From Sphingobium scionense (GTDB lineage: Bacteria > Pseudomonadota > Alphaproteobacteria > Sphingomonadales > Sphingomonadaceae), in NCBI RefSeq assembly GCF_014197035.1, contig NZ_JACIEU010000009.1, positions 173,877-237,876 on the forward strand: a stretch of 64,000 nt of DNA, in the 5' to 3' direction. Of the stretch, positions 29,469-37,461 are shown one piece after another. The first letter of the stretch is position 1. Each line of letters opens with the position of its first letter. Position numbers and translations under genes: made by a program. The notes below the pieces were generated by a model. That model was not told the DNA's origin, searched no databases, and saw only the letters and a list, made by a program, of their open reading frames with translations.

Positions 29469-29732
29469 ATGGCACGGCATGTCCGCAACGGGCTGATGAT
29501 CGGGGCAATGGCGCTGGCGCTGGCCTCCTGCGGTGGTCGTGAATCGCTCAAACCCGTGGCGGGCCAGAAACTGCCCGCCGTGCCGGTAGGGGCGGCGACC
29601 GCGCCGACGGCTGCCGACCTGACCGACGCCGGCACCCAGGCCCGCCCGGAGCGCAACGTGGAGTTGCTGACCCAGTCGCGCCAGCGCGGCAATGACGAAT
29701 TCGATCTGCCGCCGGAAAGCCGGCCGCAATAA
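29469..29732 (+). CDS. Small lipoprotein, LptM/YifL-like
   Basis: An 87-residue lipoprotein with lipobox LASC (Cys21) and a Pro/Ala-rich, unstructured remainder. Small lipoproteins just upstream of lysA or dapF (YifL in E. coli, LppL in Pseudomonas) belong to the LptM group, which helps mature the LPS translocon LptDE. Position and layout match; the tail is longer and diverged, so the assignment is tentative. It starts six bases after argH. Confidence 0.65.
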   Translation: MARHVRNGLMIGAMALALASCGGRESLKPVAGQKLPAVPVGAATAPTAADLTDAGTQARPERNVELLTQSRQRGNDEFDLPPESRPQ

Positions 29733-29760
29733 TAGTCCCTATTCCCGCAAGGATCAGACC

Positions 29761-31026
29761 TTGGATCATTTCGATTATGTAGACGGCACCATGCATGTGG
29801 AGCAGGTGCCGATGGCGGAGATTGCGCAGCAGGTCGGCACCCCCGTCTATGTCTATTCGACCGCAACGCTGGAACGCCATGTCGGCGTGTTTCGCGAAGG
29901 GCTGTCCCAGCTCGACAATCCGCTGATCGCCTTTGCCGTGAAGGCCAATCCCAATGCCGCCGTGCTGGCGACGCTGGCGAAGCTGGGGCTGGGCGCGGAC
30001 GTGGTATCGGGTGGCGAACTGCTGCGTGCGGTAGCAGCGGGCATACCGGCCGACCGCATCGTCTTTTCCGGCGTCGGCAAGACCGCCGATGAAATGCGGA
30101 TCGCGCTGGAGCACGGCATCTACCAGTTCAACCTGGAAAGCGAACCGGAAGCCGAAATGCTGTCCGCGGTTGCGCTGTCGATGGGGAAGAAGGCACCGGT
30201 CGCCTATCGCATCAACCCCGATGTCGATGCCGGCACCCATGCCAAGATTTCGACCGGCAAGTCGGAAAACAAGTTCGGCATCCCCTATGCCCGCGCGCTG
30301 GAAAGCTATGCCGCCGCGCGCGACCTGCCGGGCCTCGATGTCCAGGGCGTGGCCGTGCATATCGGCAGCCAGTTGACCGACCTGGCGCCGCTGGAGGCGG
30401 CCTTCGTCAAGGTCGGCGCGCTGATCGCGCAGTTGCGCGCGGCCGGCCATGACATCCGCACCGCCGATCTGGGCGGTGGCCTGGGCGTGCCCTATGATCC
30501 CTCGCAGCCGCTGCCGCCGAGCCCGGCCGATTATGGCGCGATGGTGACGCGGGTGACGCAGGGCTGGGATGCGCGGCTGATGTTCGAGCCGGGCCGGGTG
30601 ATCGTGGGCAATGCCGGCGTGCTGCTGTCGAAGGTGATCCGCGTCAAGCAAGGCGCGCAGGCGCCGTTCGTGATCGTCGATGCGGCGATGAACGACCTGA
30701 TGCGCCCCAGCCTCTATGATGCCTGGCATGATATTCGTGCGGTGGCGCCCGCCGGAAGTCGGGAGATGGCCAACGTCGTCGGCCCGGTGTGCGAAACGGG
30801 CGATACCTTCGCCATGCATCGCGACATGGATGTGGTGGCCGCCGGCGATCTGGTCGCTTTCATGACGGCCGGCGCCTATGGTGCGACGATGGCGGGCACC
30901 TATAATAGCCGGCCGCTGACGCCGGAAGTGCTGGTATCGGGCGACAAATGGGCGGTCGTGCGCGAGCGGCCGCCGGTGCAGTCGCTGATCGACGGCGATA
31001 TCATTCCCGACTGGGTCGCGGGCTGA
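29761..31026 (+). CDS. lysA: Diaminopimelate decarboxylase
   Basis: PLP enzyme that makes lysine from meso-diaminopimelate. The 421-residue protein has the alanine-racemase-like barrel with the PLP lysine in AFAVKANPN, the glycine loop in DLGGGLGVPY, and the catalytic Cys in VGPVCETGDTF. The proposed start is TTG at 29761, seven bases after AAGGA; the nearest ATG (29791) would cut the conserved N-terminus. The next gene overlaps its stop codon. Confidence 0.95.
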   Translation: MDHFDYVDGTMHVEQVPMAEIAQQVGTPVYVYSTATLERHVGVFREGLSQLDNPLIAFAVKANPNAAVLATLAKLGLGADVVSGGELLRAVAAGIPADRIVFSGVGKTADEMRIALEHGIYQFNLESEPEAEMLSAVALSMGKKAPVAYRINPDVDAGTHAKISTGKSENKFGIPYARALESYAAARDLPGLDVQGVAVHIGSQLTDLAPLEAAFVKVGALIAQLRAAGHDIRTADLGGGLGVPYDPSQPLPPSPADYGAMVTRVTQGWDARLMFEPGRVIVGNAGVLLSKVIRVKQGAQAPFVIVDAAMNDLMRPSLYDAWHDIRAVAPAGSREMANVVGPVCETGDTFAMHRDMDVVAAGDLVAFMTAGAYGATMAGTYNSRPLTPEVLVSGDKWAVVRERPPVQSLIDGDIIPDWVAG

Positions 31027-31784
31027 TGCATAGCCTACCCGTCTTCCTGCGGCTGGAGGGGCGGGCGGTCATCCTGACCGGAAACGGCGAGGCGGCCGAT
31101 GCCAAGCGCCGGCTGCTGGAGCGCGCCGGCGCGCGCGTCGTCGGCGAGGATGATGCGGAAGCGCGGATCGCGATCGTGTCGGATGGCAACGCGGCGGTCG
31201 TGGCACGACTGCACGCGCGCGGTGTGCTGGTGAATGCGACCGACAAGCCCGACCTGTGCGATTTCACCCTGCCGGCGATCGTTGATCGCGACCCGGTGCT
31301 GATCGCGATCGGCACGGGCGGGGCGTCGGCGGGACTGGCGGCGGCGCTGCGGCAGCGGATCGAGGGACTGTTGCCGAGCGGGCTGGGCGATCTGGCGCAG
31401 GCGCTGTTCGCGGCGCGGGGGCGCTTGCGCGACCTATGGCCCGATGCCGGCGCGCGGCGGCAGGCGATCGGCAAGGCGCTGGCGCCCGGCGGGGCGATCG
31501 ATCCGCTGGGCCTTGGCCCCGATGTCGATGTCTGGCTGGCGAAAAATCCGGAGGCGGACAAGGCCGAGCTATATCTCGTCCGGCTGTCCTCCGCCGATCC
31601 CGACGACCTGACCGTGCGCGATGCGCGGATGCTGGCGCTGGCGGACCGGGTCTATCATGATGCGTCGGTGGCGTCGGCGATATTGGACCGGGCGCGGGCG
31701 GATGCCGAACGGATCGCGGCGGATGGTCCGCCCGAACGGCTTGAAACCGGCCTCAGTCTGTGGGTCAGTTCTGTCGCGCGCTGA
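31026..31784 (+). CDS. CysG-like siroheme synthase N-domain with decayed methyltransferase stub
   Basis: A 252-residue protein. Residues 1-115 match the precorrin-2 dehydrogenase/ferrochelatase domain of CysG (SLPVFLRLEGRAVILTGNGEAADAK, then NATDKPDLCDFTLPAIVDRDP and IGTGGASAGLAAALR). Residues 116-165 resemble the CysG dimerisation region. Residues 180-240 follow the first part of the uroporphyrinogen-III methyltransferase domain, but the SAM-binding GAGPGD is replaced by RLSSADPDD and the protein then stops. It should do the dehydrogenase/chelatase steps at most. Its ATG overlaps the lysA stop (TGATG), an unusual partner. Confidence 0.8.
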   Translation: MHSLPVFLRLEGRAVILTGNGEAADAKRRLLERAGARVVGEDDAEARIAIVSDGNAAVVARLHARGVLVNATDKPDLCDFTLPAIVDRDPVLIAIGTGGASAGLAAALRQRIEGLLPSGLGDLAQALFAARGRLRDLWPDAGARRQAIGKALAPGGAIDPLGLGPDVDVWLAKNPEADKAELYLVRLSSADPDDLTVRDARMLALADRVYHDASVASAILDRARADAERIAADGPPERLETGLSLWVSSVAR

Positions 31785-32388
31785 GGCGGGCGACTTCGTC
31801 CTGCAAGGCCTGGATCGAGGAGACGAGGCGGGCGCGATCCTGCTGCATTTCATGCAGGGCGTCGCGGGTCTCGCCCAGTTCCACGGCGCGGCGGGCGATG
31901 CGGGCATCGAGTTCGGCATTGTGCTGGCTGAGCATGCCGAGCCGTTCGGCGCGGGCGCACAGATGGCGCAGCCGCGCATCGAGCAGGTCGAAATCGAACG
32001 GTTTGACGATATGGTCGTCGGCGCCCGCCTCCAGCACTTCGACGGCGGACTGGCTGTCGATGCGGCCGGTCAGCATGACGATGCAGGCATGGGGGGCGAG
32101 CGCGGCAGAGCGTATGCGCTTCATGGTCGTCACGGCGGGCAGCATCAGCAGGTCCATGTCGATCAGGATCAGGTCGACCGGACGCGTGACCAGCAGGTTG
32201 AGCGCGATAAAGCCATTTTCGGCCAGCACCACGTCGTAGTTAAGTCGTGACAGGCGGCGGGCGATGACGGCGCGGGCGGTCGCATTCTCGTCGATCAGCA
32301 GCACGCGCAGCCGACGCGAGGCGGTGGCCCCGTTTTCCGGCTGCTGCGCGACGATCTGATGAAGGGGCATGCGCTTGAAAAACGGCAT
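31765..32388 (-). CDS. Receiver-only response regulator with C-terminal coiled coil
   Basis: A 207-residue regulator. The receiver domain (about 30-150) has the acidic pocket (LLIDEN), the phospho-acceptor Asp in LILIDMD, Thr in MLTG, and Lys in IVKPFDFD. After it comes a 55-residue charged heptad-like helix (MLSQHNAELDARIARRAVEL ... ALQDEVARLSA) and no DNA-binding or enzymatic domain. It may work through protein contacts. It is not next to a kinase. The start at 32388 gives MPFFKRMPLHQIV. It overlaps the convergent CysG-like gene by 20 bases. Confidence 0.83.
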   Translation of the reverse strand: MPFFKRMPLHQIVAQQPENGATASRRLRVLLIDENATARAVIARRLSRLNYDVVLAENGFIALNLLVTRPVDLILIDMDLLMLPAVTTMKRIRSAALAPHACIVMLTGRIDSQSAVEVLEAGADDHIVKPFDFDLLDARLRHLCARAERLGMLSQHNAELDARIARRAVELGETRDALHEMQQDRARLVSSIQALQDEVARLSARQN

Positions 32389-32440
32389 TGGATAGCAACT
32401 CCTGCGATCGGCAGGATAGACGCTGGCGGCAAAGAAATGG

Positions 32441-33094
32441 TTAACGCGCCATGCCCTCGGCGCCATAGGCGCGCAGGAAGATGTCGACGGCGAAGGCGGC
32501 GTCGCTTTCCATCTGCTGCGGCGTGACCCGTTCGATCTGGCTGAGCAGCAGCAATTCATGGCAACCCGATGTCGTCAGGCGCATCAGCACGCGGGCGGCC
32601 TTGTCAGGATCGTCGCGGCGCAACCGGCCGCGATCCATCGCGCCTTCGAGGAAGCGGGCGAGCAGCATTCGGGTATGGCTGGGCGCCATTTCATAGAAGA
32701 TGCGGCTCATTTCCGGGAAACGACTGCCTTCCGACGCGATCAGGCGGTGCAGGGCGATCGCTTCGGGCGATGTCACCTTTTCGAGCAGGCTGAGCGCGGT
32801 GCGGTGCAGCGTCGAGGCGAGGTCGCCGCCAGGGTCCAATATTTCCGAAAGGCGCGCGCGATAGGTGCCGGTCGCATTTTCGAGAACCGCGCGAAACAAT
32901 TCCTCCTTTGACGGGAAATGATTCCACAGCGTGCCCTTCGACCCGCCCAATATGGCGGCGATGGCCGACATGCTGGTCGCGGCATAGCCATTTTCCAGAA
33001 AATGCCGGGCAGCCACCTCCAATATCGTCTGGCGCCGGTCGAGGCGGCGGGCCTCCCGGCGACTGGGGGCCAAAGCTTTTTCCGGGCATGTCAT
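32441..33094 (-). CDS. TetR-family repressor of the adjacent efflux operon
   Basis: A 217-residue TetR/AcrR regulator with an N-terminal helix-turn-helix (RQTILEVAARHFLENGYAATSMSAIAAILGGSKGTLWNHF split over about 21-60) and a ligand-binding C-terminal half. It is divergent from a three-gene efflux operon, and a 20-bp palindrome four bases before its start codon would let it repress both directions. The inducing compound is unknown. Confidence 0.92.
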   Translation of the reverse strand: MTCPEKALAPSRREARRLDRRQTILEVAARHFLENGYAATSMSAIAAILGGSKGTLWNHFPSKEELFRAVLENATGTYRARLSEILDPGGDLASTLHRTALSLLEKVTSPEAIALHRLIASEGSRFPEMSRIFYEMAPSHTRMLLARFLEGAMDRGRLRRDDPDKAARVLMRLTTSGCHELLLLSQIERVTPQQMESDAAFAVDIFLRAYGAEGMAR

Positions 33095-33097
33095 ATA

Positions 33098-33117
33098 AGC
33101 GTACCATAGAGTACGCT
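33098..33117. promoter_or_regulatory. Palindromic operator between tetR and the efflux operon
   Basis: AGCGTAC (33098-33104) and its complement GTACGCT (33111-33117) are separated by six bases. The site lies in the 90-base divergent gap, next to the regulator start, the usual place for a TetR dimer site. Confidence 0.75.
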
Positions 33118-33184
33118 ATTTATATTGACAAGGGTGGTACGGCGGGGCAAAGGCGATTTTCATACTGGATGGTACGGTTTGGAT

Positions 33185-34699
33185 ATGTCCGTGAGTCGCA
33201 TCAGTTTTTCCATTCGCATCGGCGGTATTGCAGCGACAGCGCTGCTTCTGGCCGGCTGTGCTTCAATACCCGATCTGGGCGACAAGCCCGAGATTCGCGC
33301 GCCGCAGAGCGTGGAGGCCGGGCGCAGCCTGAGCGCCGACACGGTTGCCTGGCCCAGCGAAAATTGGTGGAGCGCCTATGGCGATCCGCAACTGACATCG
33401 TTGATCGAGGAAGGGCTGCGCAATTCGCCCGACATGGCGGTGGCGCTGGCGCGTTTCCGCCAAGCGACGGCGATGGCCCAGCAATCGGGCGCGGCGCTGC
33501 TGCCCACGGTCGACGCCACGGCCAATGCCGGCGTGACCAAGCAAAGCTATAATATGGGCATGCCCAAGGATTTCGTGCCGCAGGGTTGGCTGGGCACCGG
33601 CAAGGTCGGGCTGGACTTTGGTCTGGACATCGACCTGTGGGGCAAGAACCGGGCGTCGCTGGCGGCGGCCACGTCGGAGGCCCGCGCGGCCGAGATCGAC
33701 GCGCAGCAGGCGCGCCTGGCGCTGACCACCGCGATCGCCGATGCCTATGCCGACCTGGCCCGCCTCTATGACGAGGCGGAAATCCAGGAGCGCACGCTGG
33801 CAATCCGCACGGCCAGCCAGAAGCTGGTCGCCGACCGGCGGCAAAATGGCCTGGAAACGCGCGGCAGCGTGCGCCAGGCCGATGCCACCGTGTCCTCGGC
33901 CAAGGCGCAACTGGCGGCCGCCCGCGTGGCAATCGAGCTGCGCCAGCATCAGATCGCCGCGCTGATCGGCGCCGGGCCGGACCGTGGCCTGGCGATGACC
34001 CGGCCGCAGATCGGGCAGCTGGCGCCGCTGGGCCTGCCGGCGGACGTCACCACCAATCTGGTGGCGCGTCGCCCCGACGTCGCGGCCGCGCTGGCCCGGA
34101 CGCAGGCCGCCGCCAGCCGGATCAAGGTGGCGCGGGCATCCTTCTATCCGGCCGTGAGTCTGAGCGCCCTGATCGGCGTCCAGTCGCTGGGTTATGAGAC
34201 GCTGTTCACCGGCACCGGTGCTTCGGGCGGTTCGACGTCCTTCGCGGACAATCTGTTCAAGAAGGATTCGCTGTTCGGCAGCGCCGGCCCGGCGATCAGC
34301 CTGCCGATCTTCCATGGCGGGCAGTTGCGCGGCCAGTATCGCGGCGCGCGCGCGACCTATGACGAGGCGGTCGCCAGCTATGACAAGACCGTGCTGGGCG
34401 CCTATCAGGACGTCGCCGACGCGGTGACCAGCCGCCGGACGCTGGACCAGCGGCTGACCGACGCCAAGGCGGCGCTGACCGCGTCGCAGGATGCCTATGG
34501 CGTCGCCCAGCAGCGCTACAAGGGCGGGCTTTCCACCTATCTCGACGTGCTGAACGTCGAGGACCAGCTGCTCGCGGCGCGTCAGTCCGTCGCGCAGCTG
34601 GAAGCGAGCGCCTTCTCTCTCGATATTGCCCTCATTCGCGCGCTTGGCGGCGGCTTTGCCGCGAGCGACGCTCAGTCCAAGGATCGACCCAATGGCTGA
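33185..34699 (+). CDS. Outer-membrane efflux lipoprotein (NodT/OprM type)
   Basis: Outer-membrane channel of a tripartite drug pump. The 504-residue protein has the lipobox LLAGC (Cys25) and the two TolC-like repeats rich in Ala and Gln, with SENWWSAYGDPQLTSLIEEGL, GLDFGLDIDLWGKNRA and VARRPDVAAALARTQAA. The start at 33185 gives the lipoprotein signal. The next gene overlaps its end by eight bases. Confidence 0.93.
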   Translation: MSVSRISFSIRIGGIAATALLLAGCASIPDLGDKPEIRAPQSVEAGRSLSADTVAWPSENWWSAYGDPQLTSLIEEGLRNSPDMAVALARFRQATAMAQQSGAALLPTVDATANAGVTKQSYNMGMPKDFVPQGWLGTGKVGLDFGLDIDLWGKNRASLAAATSEARAAEIDAQQARLALTTAIADAYADLARLYDEAEIQERTLAIRTASQKLVADRRQNGLETRGSVRQADATVSSAKAQLAAARVAIELRQHQIAALIGAGPDRGLAMTRPQIGQLAPLGLPADVTTNLVARRPDVAAALARTQAAASRIKVARASFYPAVSLSALIGVQSLGYETLFTGTGASGGSTSFADNLFKKDSLFGSAGPAISLPIFHGGQLRGQYRGARATYDEAVASYDKTVLGAYQDVADAVTSRRTLDQRLTDAKAALTASQDAYGVAQQRYKGGLSTYLDVLNVEDQLLAARQSVAQLEASAFSLDIALIRALGGGFAASDAQSKDRPNG

Positions 34700-35828
34700 T
34701 GCCGCCACCGAAACTTCCCCCGAACTGGCCGAGCAGCGCGGCAATGCCCGCAAGACCTGGCTGACCCGTCTGGCGATCGCCGTGCTGGTGGTCGGTGCCC
34801 TGTGGGCGGCCTGGTATTTCCTGATCGGGCGCAATCATGTCAGCACCGATAATGCCTATGTGAATGCGGAGGTCGCCCAGGTGACACCTTTGCTGTCGGC
34901 GCAGGCGATCGAGGTCAACGTCACCGACACCCAGACGGTGAAGCGCGGCGACATTCTGGTGAAGCTGGACCCGACCGATGCGCAGATCGCGCTGCAGCAG
35001 GCCGAGGCCGATCTGGCCGATGCCCGTCGCCGCTTCCGCCAGACGAGCGCGACCAGCGGTTCGCTGTCGGCGCAGGTCGAGGCGCGTGGCGCCGACATCG
35101 TCCAGGCCCGTGCCCAGTTGGCGACCGCGCAGGCCGATTTCGACAAGGCCCGCATCGACCTGCAGCGCCGCGAGGCACTGGTTTCGGGTGGTGCGGTTTC
35201 GGGCGATGAAGTGACTTCTGCGCGCAAATCCTATGCCGGAGCCAAAGCAGCGCTGGACCTGGCCCGTGCCGGTGTCGAGACTGCGCAGGCGACCCGCAAT
35301 GCCGCCACCGGCCAGCTGGCCGCCAATGATGCGCTGATCCGCGGTTCGACCGAGGAAAGTGATCCTGCGGTGATGGTCGCCAAGGCGAAGCTGGAAGACG
35401 CCAAGCTGGACCTGGAACGCACGATCATTCGCGCGCCCGTTGACGGCGTGGTGACCAAGCGTGCGGTCCAGATCGGCCAGCGCGTGGCGCAGGGCAGCCC
35501 GATCATGAGCATCGTCCCGCTCTCGCAGGTCTATGTCGACGCCAATTTCAAGGAGCGCCAGCTGCGCCATGTGAAGGTGGGCATGCCCGCCACGGTCGTG
35601 GCCGACATCTATGGTGGCGACGTCGTCTATCATGGCAAGGTCGTGGGCTTTTCCGGCGGCACCGGTTCGTCGCTGTCGCTGATCCCGGCGCAGAACGCGA
35701 CCGGCAACTGGATCAAGGTGGTCCAGCGCCTGCCGGTCCGCATCGCACTCGACCCCAGGGAACTGGCTGCGCATCCGCTGCGCGTCGGCCTGTCCACCGA
35801 AGTAGAGATAGACCTGGCCGGCGAGTGA
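34692..35828 (+). CDS. HlyD/EmrA-family periplasmic adaptor
   Basis: Membrane-fusion protein that links the inner-membrane pump to the outer-membrane channel. The 378-residue protein has one N-terminal transmembrane helix (about 22-41), a split lipoyl domain (HVSTDNAYVNAEVAQVTPL and IIRAPVDGVVTKRAVQIG), and an alpha-helical hairpin between them (about 95-215). It overlaps the efflux lipoprotein gene by eight bases and is 25 bases before the MFS gene. Confidence 0.94.
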   Translation: MADAATETSPELAEQRGNARKTWLTRLAIAVLVVGALWAAWYFLIGRNHVSTDNAYVNAEVAQVTPLLSAQAIEVNVTDTQTVKRGDILVKLDPTDAQIALQQAEADLADARRRFRQTSATSGSLSAQVEARGADIVQARAQLATAQADFDKARIDLQRREALVSGGAVSGDEVTSARKSYAGAKAALDLARAGVETAQATRNAATGQLAANDALIRGSTEESDPAVMVAKAKLEDAKLDLERTIIRAPVDGVVTKRAVQIGQRVAQGSPIMSIVPLSQVYVDANFKERQLRHVKVGMPATVVADIYGGDVVYHGKVVGFSGGTGSSLSLIPAQNATGNWIKVVQRLPVRIALDPRELAAHPLRVGLSTEVEIDLAGE

Positions 35829-35853
35829 GCCGGCCTAGCAAGGGAGCAGAGGC

Positions 35854-37380
35854 GTGAGCGGCCCCGAAACCTATAATCTGCTCTCGCCACGCACCCGCAC
35901 GCTTGCCGGGCTGGTGCTGGCGCTGAGCAACTTCATGGTCGTGCTCGACCTGACCATCGCCAACGTCTCGGTGCCGCATATTGCCGGCAACCTAGGCATA
36001 TCGGGCGACCAGGGCACTTGGATCATTACATCCTATGCGGTGGCAGAGGCGATCTGCGTGCCGCTGACCGGCTGGCTGGCGCTGCGTTTCGGCGTGGTGC
36101 GGACCTTCATCTGGGCGATGATCGGCTTCGGCTTCTTCTCGATGATGTGCGGCCTGTCGAGCACGTTGGGCATGCTGGTTGCCGCGCGCCTGGGACAGGG
36201 CATTTGCGGCGGGCCGATCATGCCGATGTCGCAGACCCTGTTGCTGCGCATCTTCCCCCCGGAATTGCGGCCGCGCGCCATGGGCCTGTGGGCGATGACG
36301 ACGCTGCTTGGCCCTGCCATGGGGCCGATCGTCGGCGGCTATATCAGCGACAATTGGAGCTGGCACTGGATCTTCTTCATCAACCTGCCGATCGCGGCGC
36401 TGTGCGTGTTCGCGGCGATGGCGATGTTGCGGCCGGTGGAGACTGAGACCGCGCACCAGCCGATCGACAAGATGGGCCTGTTCCTGCTGATTTTCTGGAT
36501 CGGCTGCCTGCAGGTCATGCTGGATATCGGCCGTGACCATGACTGGTTCTCCGATCCGCTGATCCTGACGCTCGCCATCCTGGCCGGCATCGGTTTCATC
36601 GTCTTCATCATCTGGGAACTGACCGAGGAGCATCCGATCGTCGATCTGCGGGTGTTCCGGCATATCGGCTTTTCATCGGGCGTCTTTACCCTGGCACTGG
36701 CCTTTGGTGCCTATTTCTCCAGTATCGTGGTCATCCCGCAATGGCTGCAGATGTCGATGGGCTATACCGCGACCTGGTCCGGCATCGTCACTGCCTTCAC
36801 GGCGATGGCGGCAGTGATGAGCGCGCCCTTTGCCGCGCGTTTCACCGGCAAGGTCGATCCGCGCATCATGATCTCGGGCGCGGTCTTCTGGCTGGGCTGC
36901 ATGACGCTGTGGCGGGCGCACTGGACCAGCGGTATCGACTTTTTCGGGCTGGCGCTGCCGCAGTTCGTGCAGGGCTTTGCCATGCCCTTCTTCATGATTC
37001 CGCTGACGACGCTGACCCTGGGGTCGGTGCCGCCGAGCGAGACGGCGTCGGCCGCCGGCCTGCAGAATTTCCTGCGGACCATGGCGATCGCGATCGCGAC
37101 GTCGCTGGTGCTGACCGGATGGAGCGACAGCCAGCGCGTGTCGCGCAACGAACTGGCCGGCGCCTTGCAGCCCGACGATGCGCAGCGCGCGCTGTCGGGT
37201 ATGGGGATGTCGACCGAGCAGATCCGCCAGACCATCTCCAACCTGGTGGAGCAGGAGGCGATTGCCATTTCGGTCGACTATGTCTTCTTCATCTCCGCGC
37301 TGGTGCTGTTCGCGGCGGCGGTGATCGTCTGGCTGGCGCCCAAGCCGAGCGGGCCGGTGGACACGTCCGCGGCTCACTGA
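35854..37380 (+). CDS. DHA2-family MFS efflux pump (EmrB/QacA type)
   Basis: Inner-membrane proton-driven exporter of the 14-helix DHA2 group. The 508-residue protein has the family motif NFMVVLDLTIANVSVPHIAG (motif D1 region, 31-50) and motif C-like GLWAMTTLLGPAMGPIVGGY. With the adaptor and the OprM-type channel it makes a complete EmrAB-TolC-like pump. The start is GTG at 35854, with GGGAG seven to eleven bases before. Substrates are probably hydrophobic toxicants; this is inferred. Confidence 0.94.
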   Translation: MSGPETYNLLSPRTRTLAGLVLALSNFMVVLDLTIANVSVPHIAGNLGISGDQGTWIITSYAVAEAICVPLTGWLALRFGVVRTFIWAMIGFGFFSMMCGLSSTLGMLVAARLGQGICGGPIMPMSQTLLLRIFPPELRPRAMGLWAMTTLLGPAMGPIVGGYISDNWSWHWIFFINLPIAALCVFAAMAMLRPVETETAHQPIDKMGLFLLIFWIGCLQVMLDIGRDHDWFSDPLILTLAILAGIGFIVFIIWELTEEHPIVDLRVFRHIGFSSGVFTLALAFGAYFSSIVVIPQWLQMSMGYTATWSGIVTAFTAMAAVMSAPFAARFTGKVDPRIMISGAVFWLGCMTLWRAHWTSGIDFFGLALPQFVQGFAMPFFMIPLTTLTLGSVPPSETASAAGLQNFLRTMAIAIATSLVLTGWSDSQRVSRNELAGALQPDDAQRALSGMGMSTEQIRQTISNLVEQEAIAISVDYVFFISALVLFAAAVIVWLAPKPSGPVDTSAAH

Positions 37381-37403
37381 TCGACGCCCGGTTCAAGGTA
37401 AAG

Positions 37404-37441
37404 AAAAAGCCTCCCGTTGCCGGTGCAGCGGGAGGCTTTTT
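37404..37441. terminator. Bidirectional terminator between efflux operon and permease gene
   Basis: AAAAAGCCTCCCG (37404-37416) pairs perfectly with 37429-37441 across a 12-base loop, giving T-tracts for both converging transcripts. Confidence 0.9.
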
Positions 37442-37461
37442 CGTTTTGGCGAGTTGATGCC

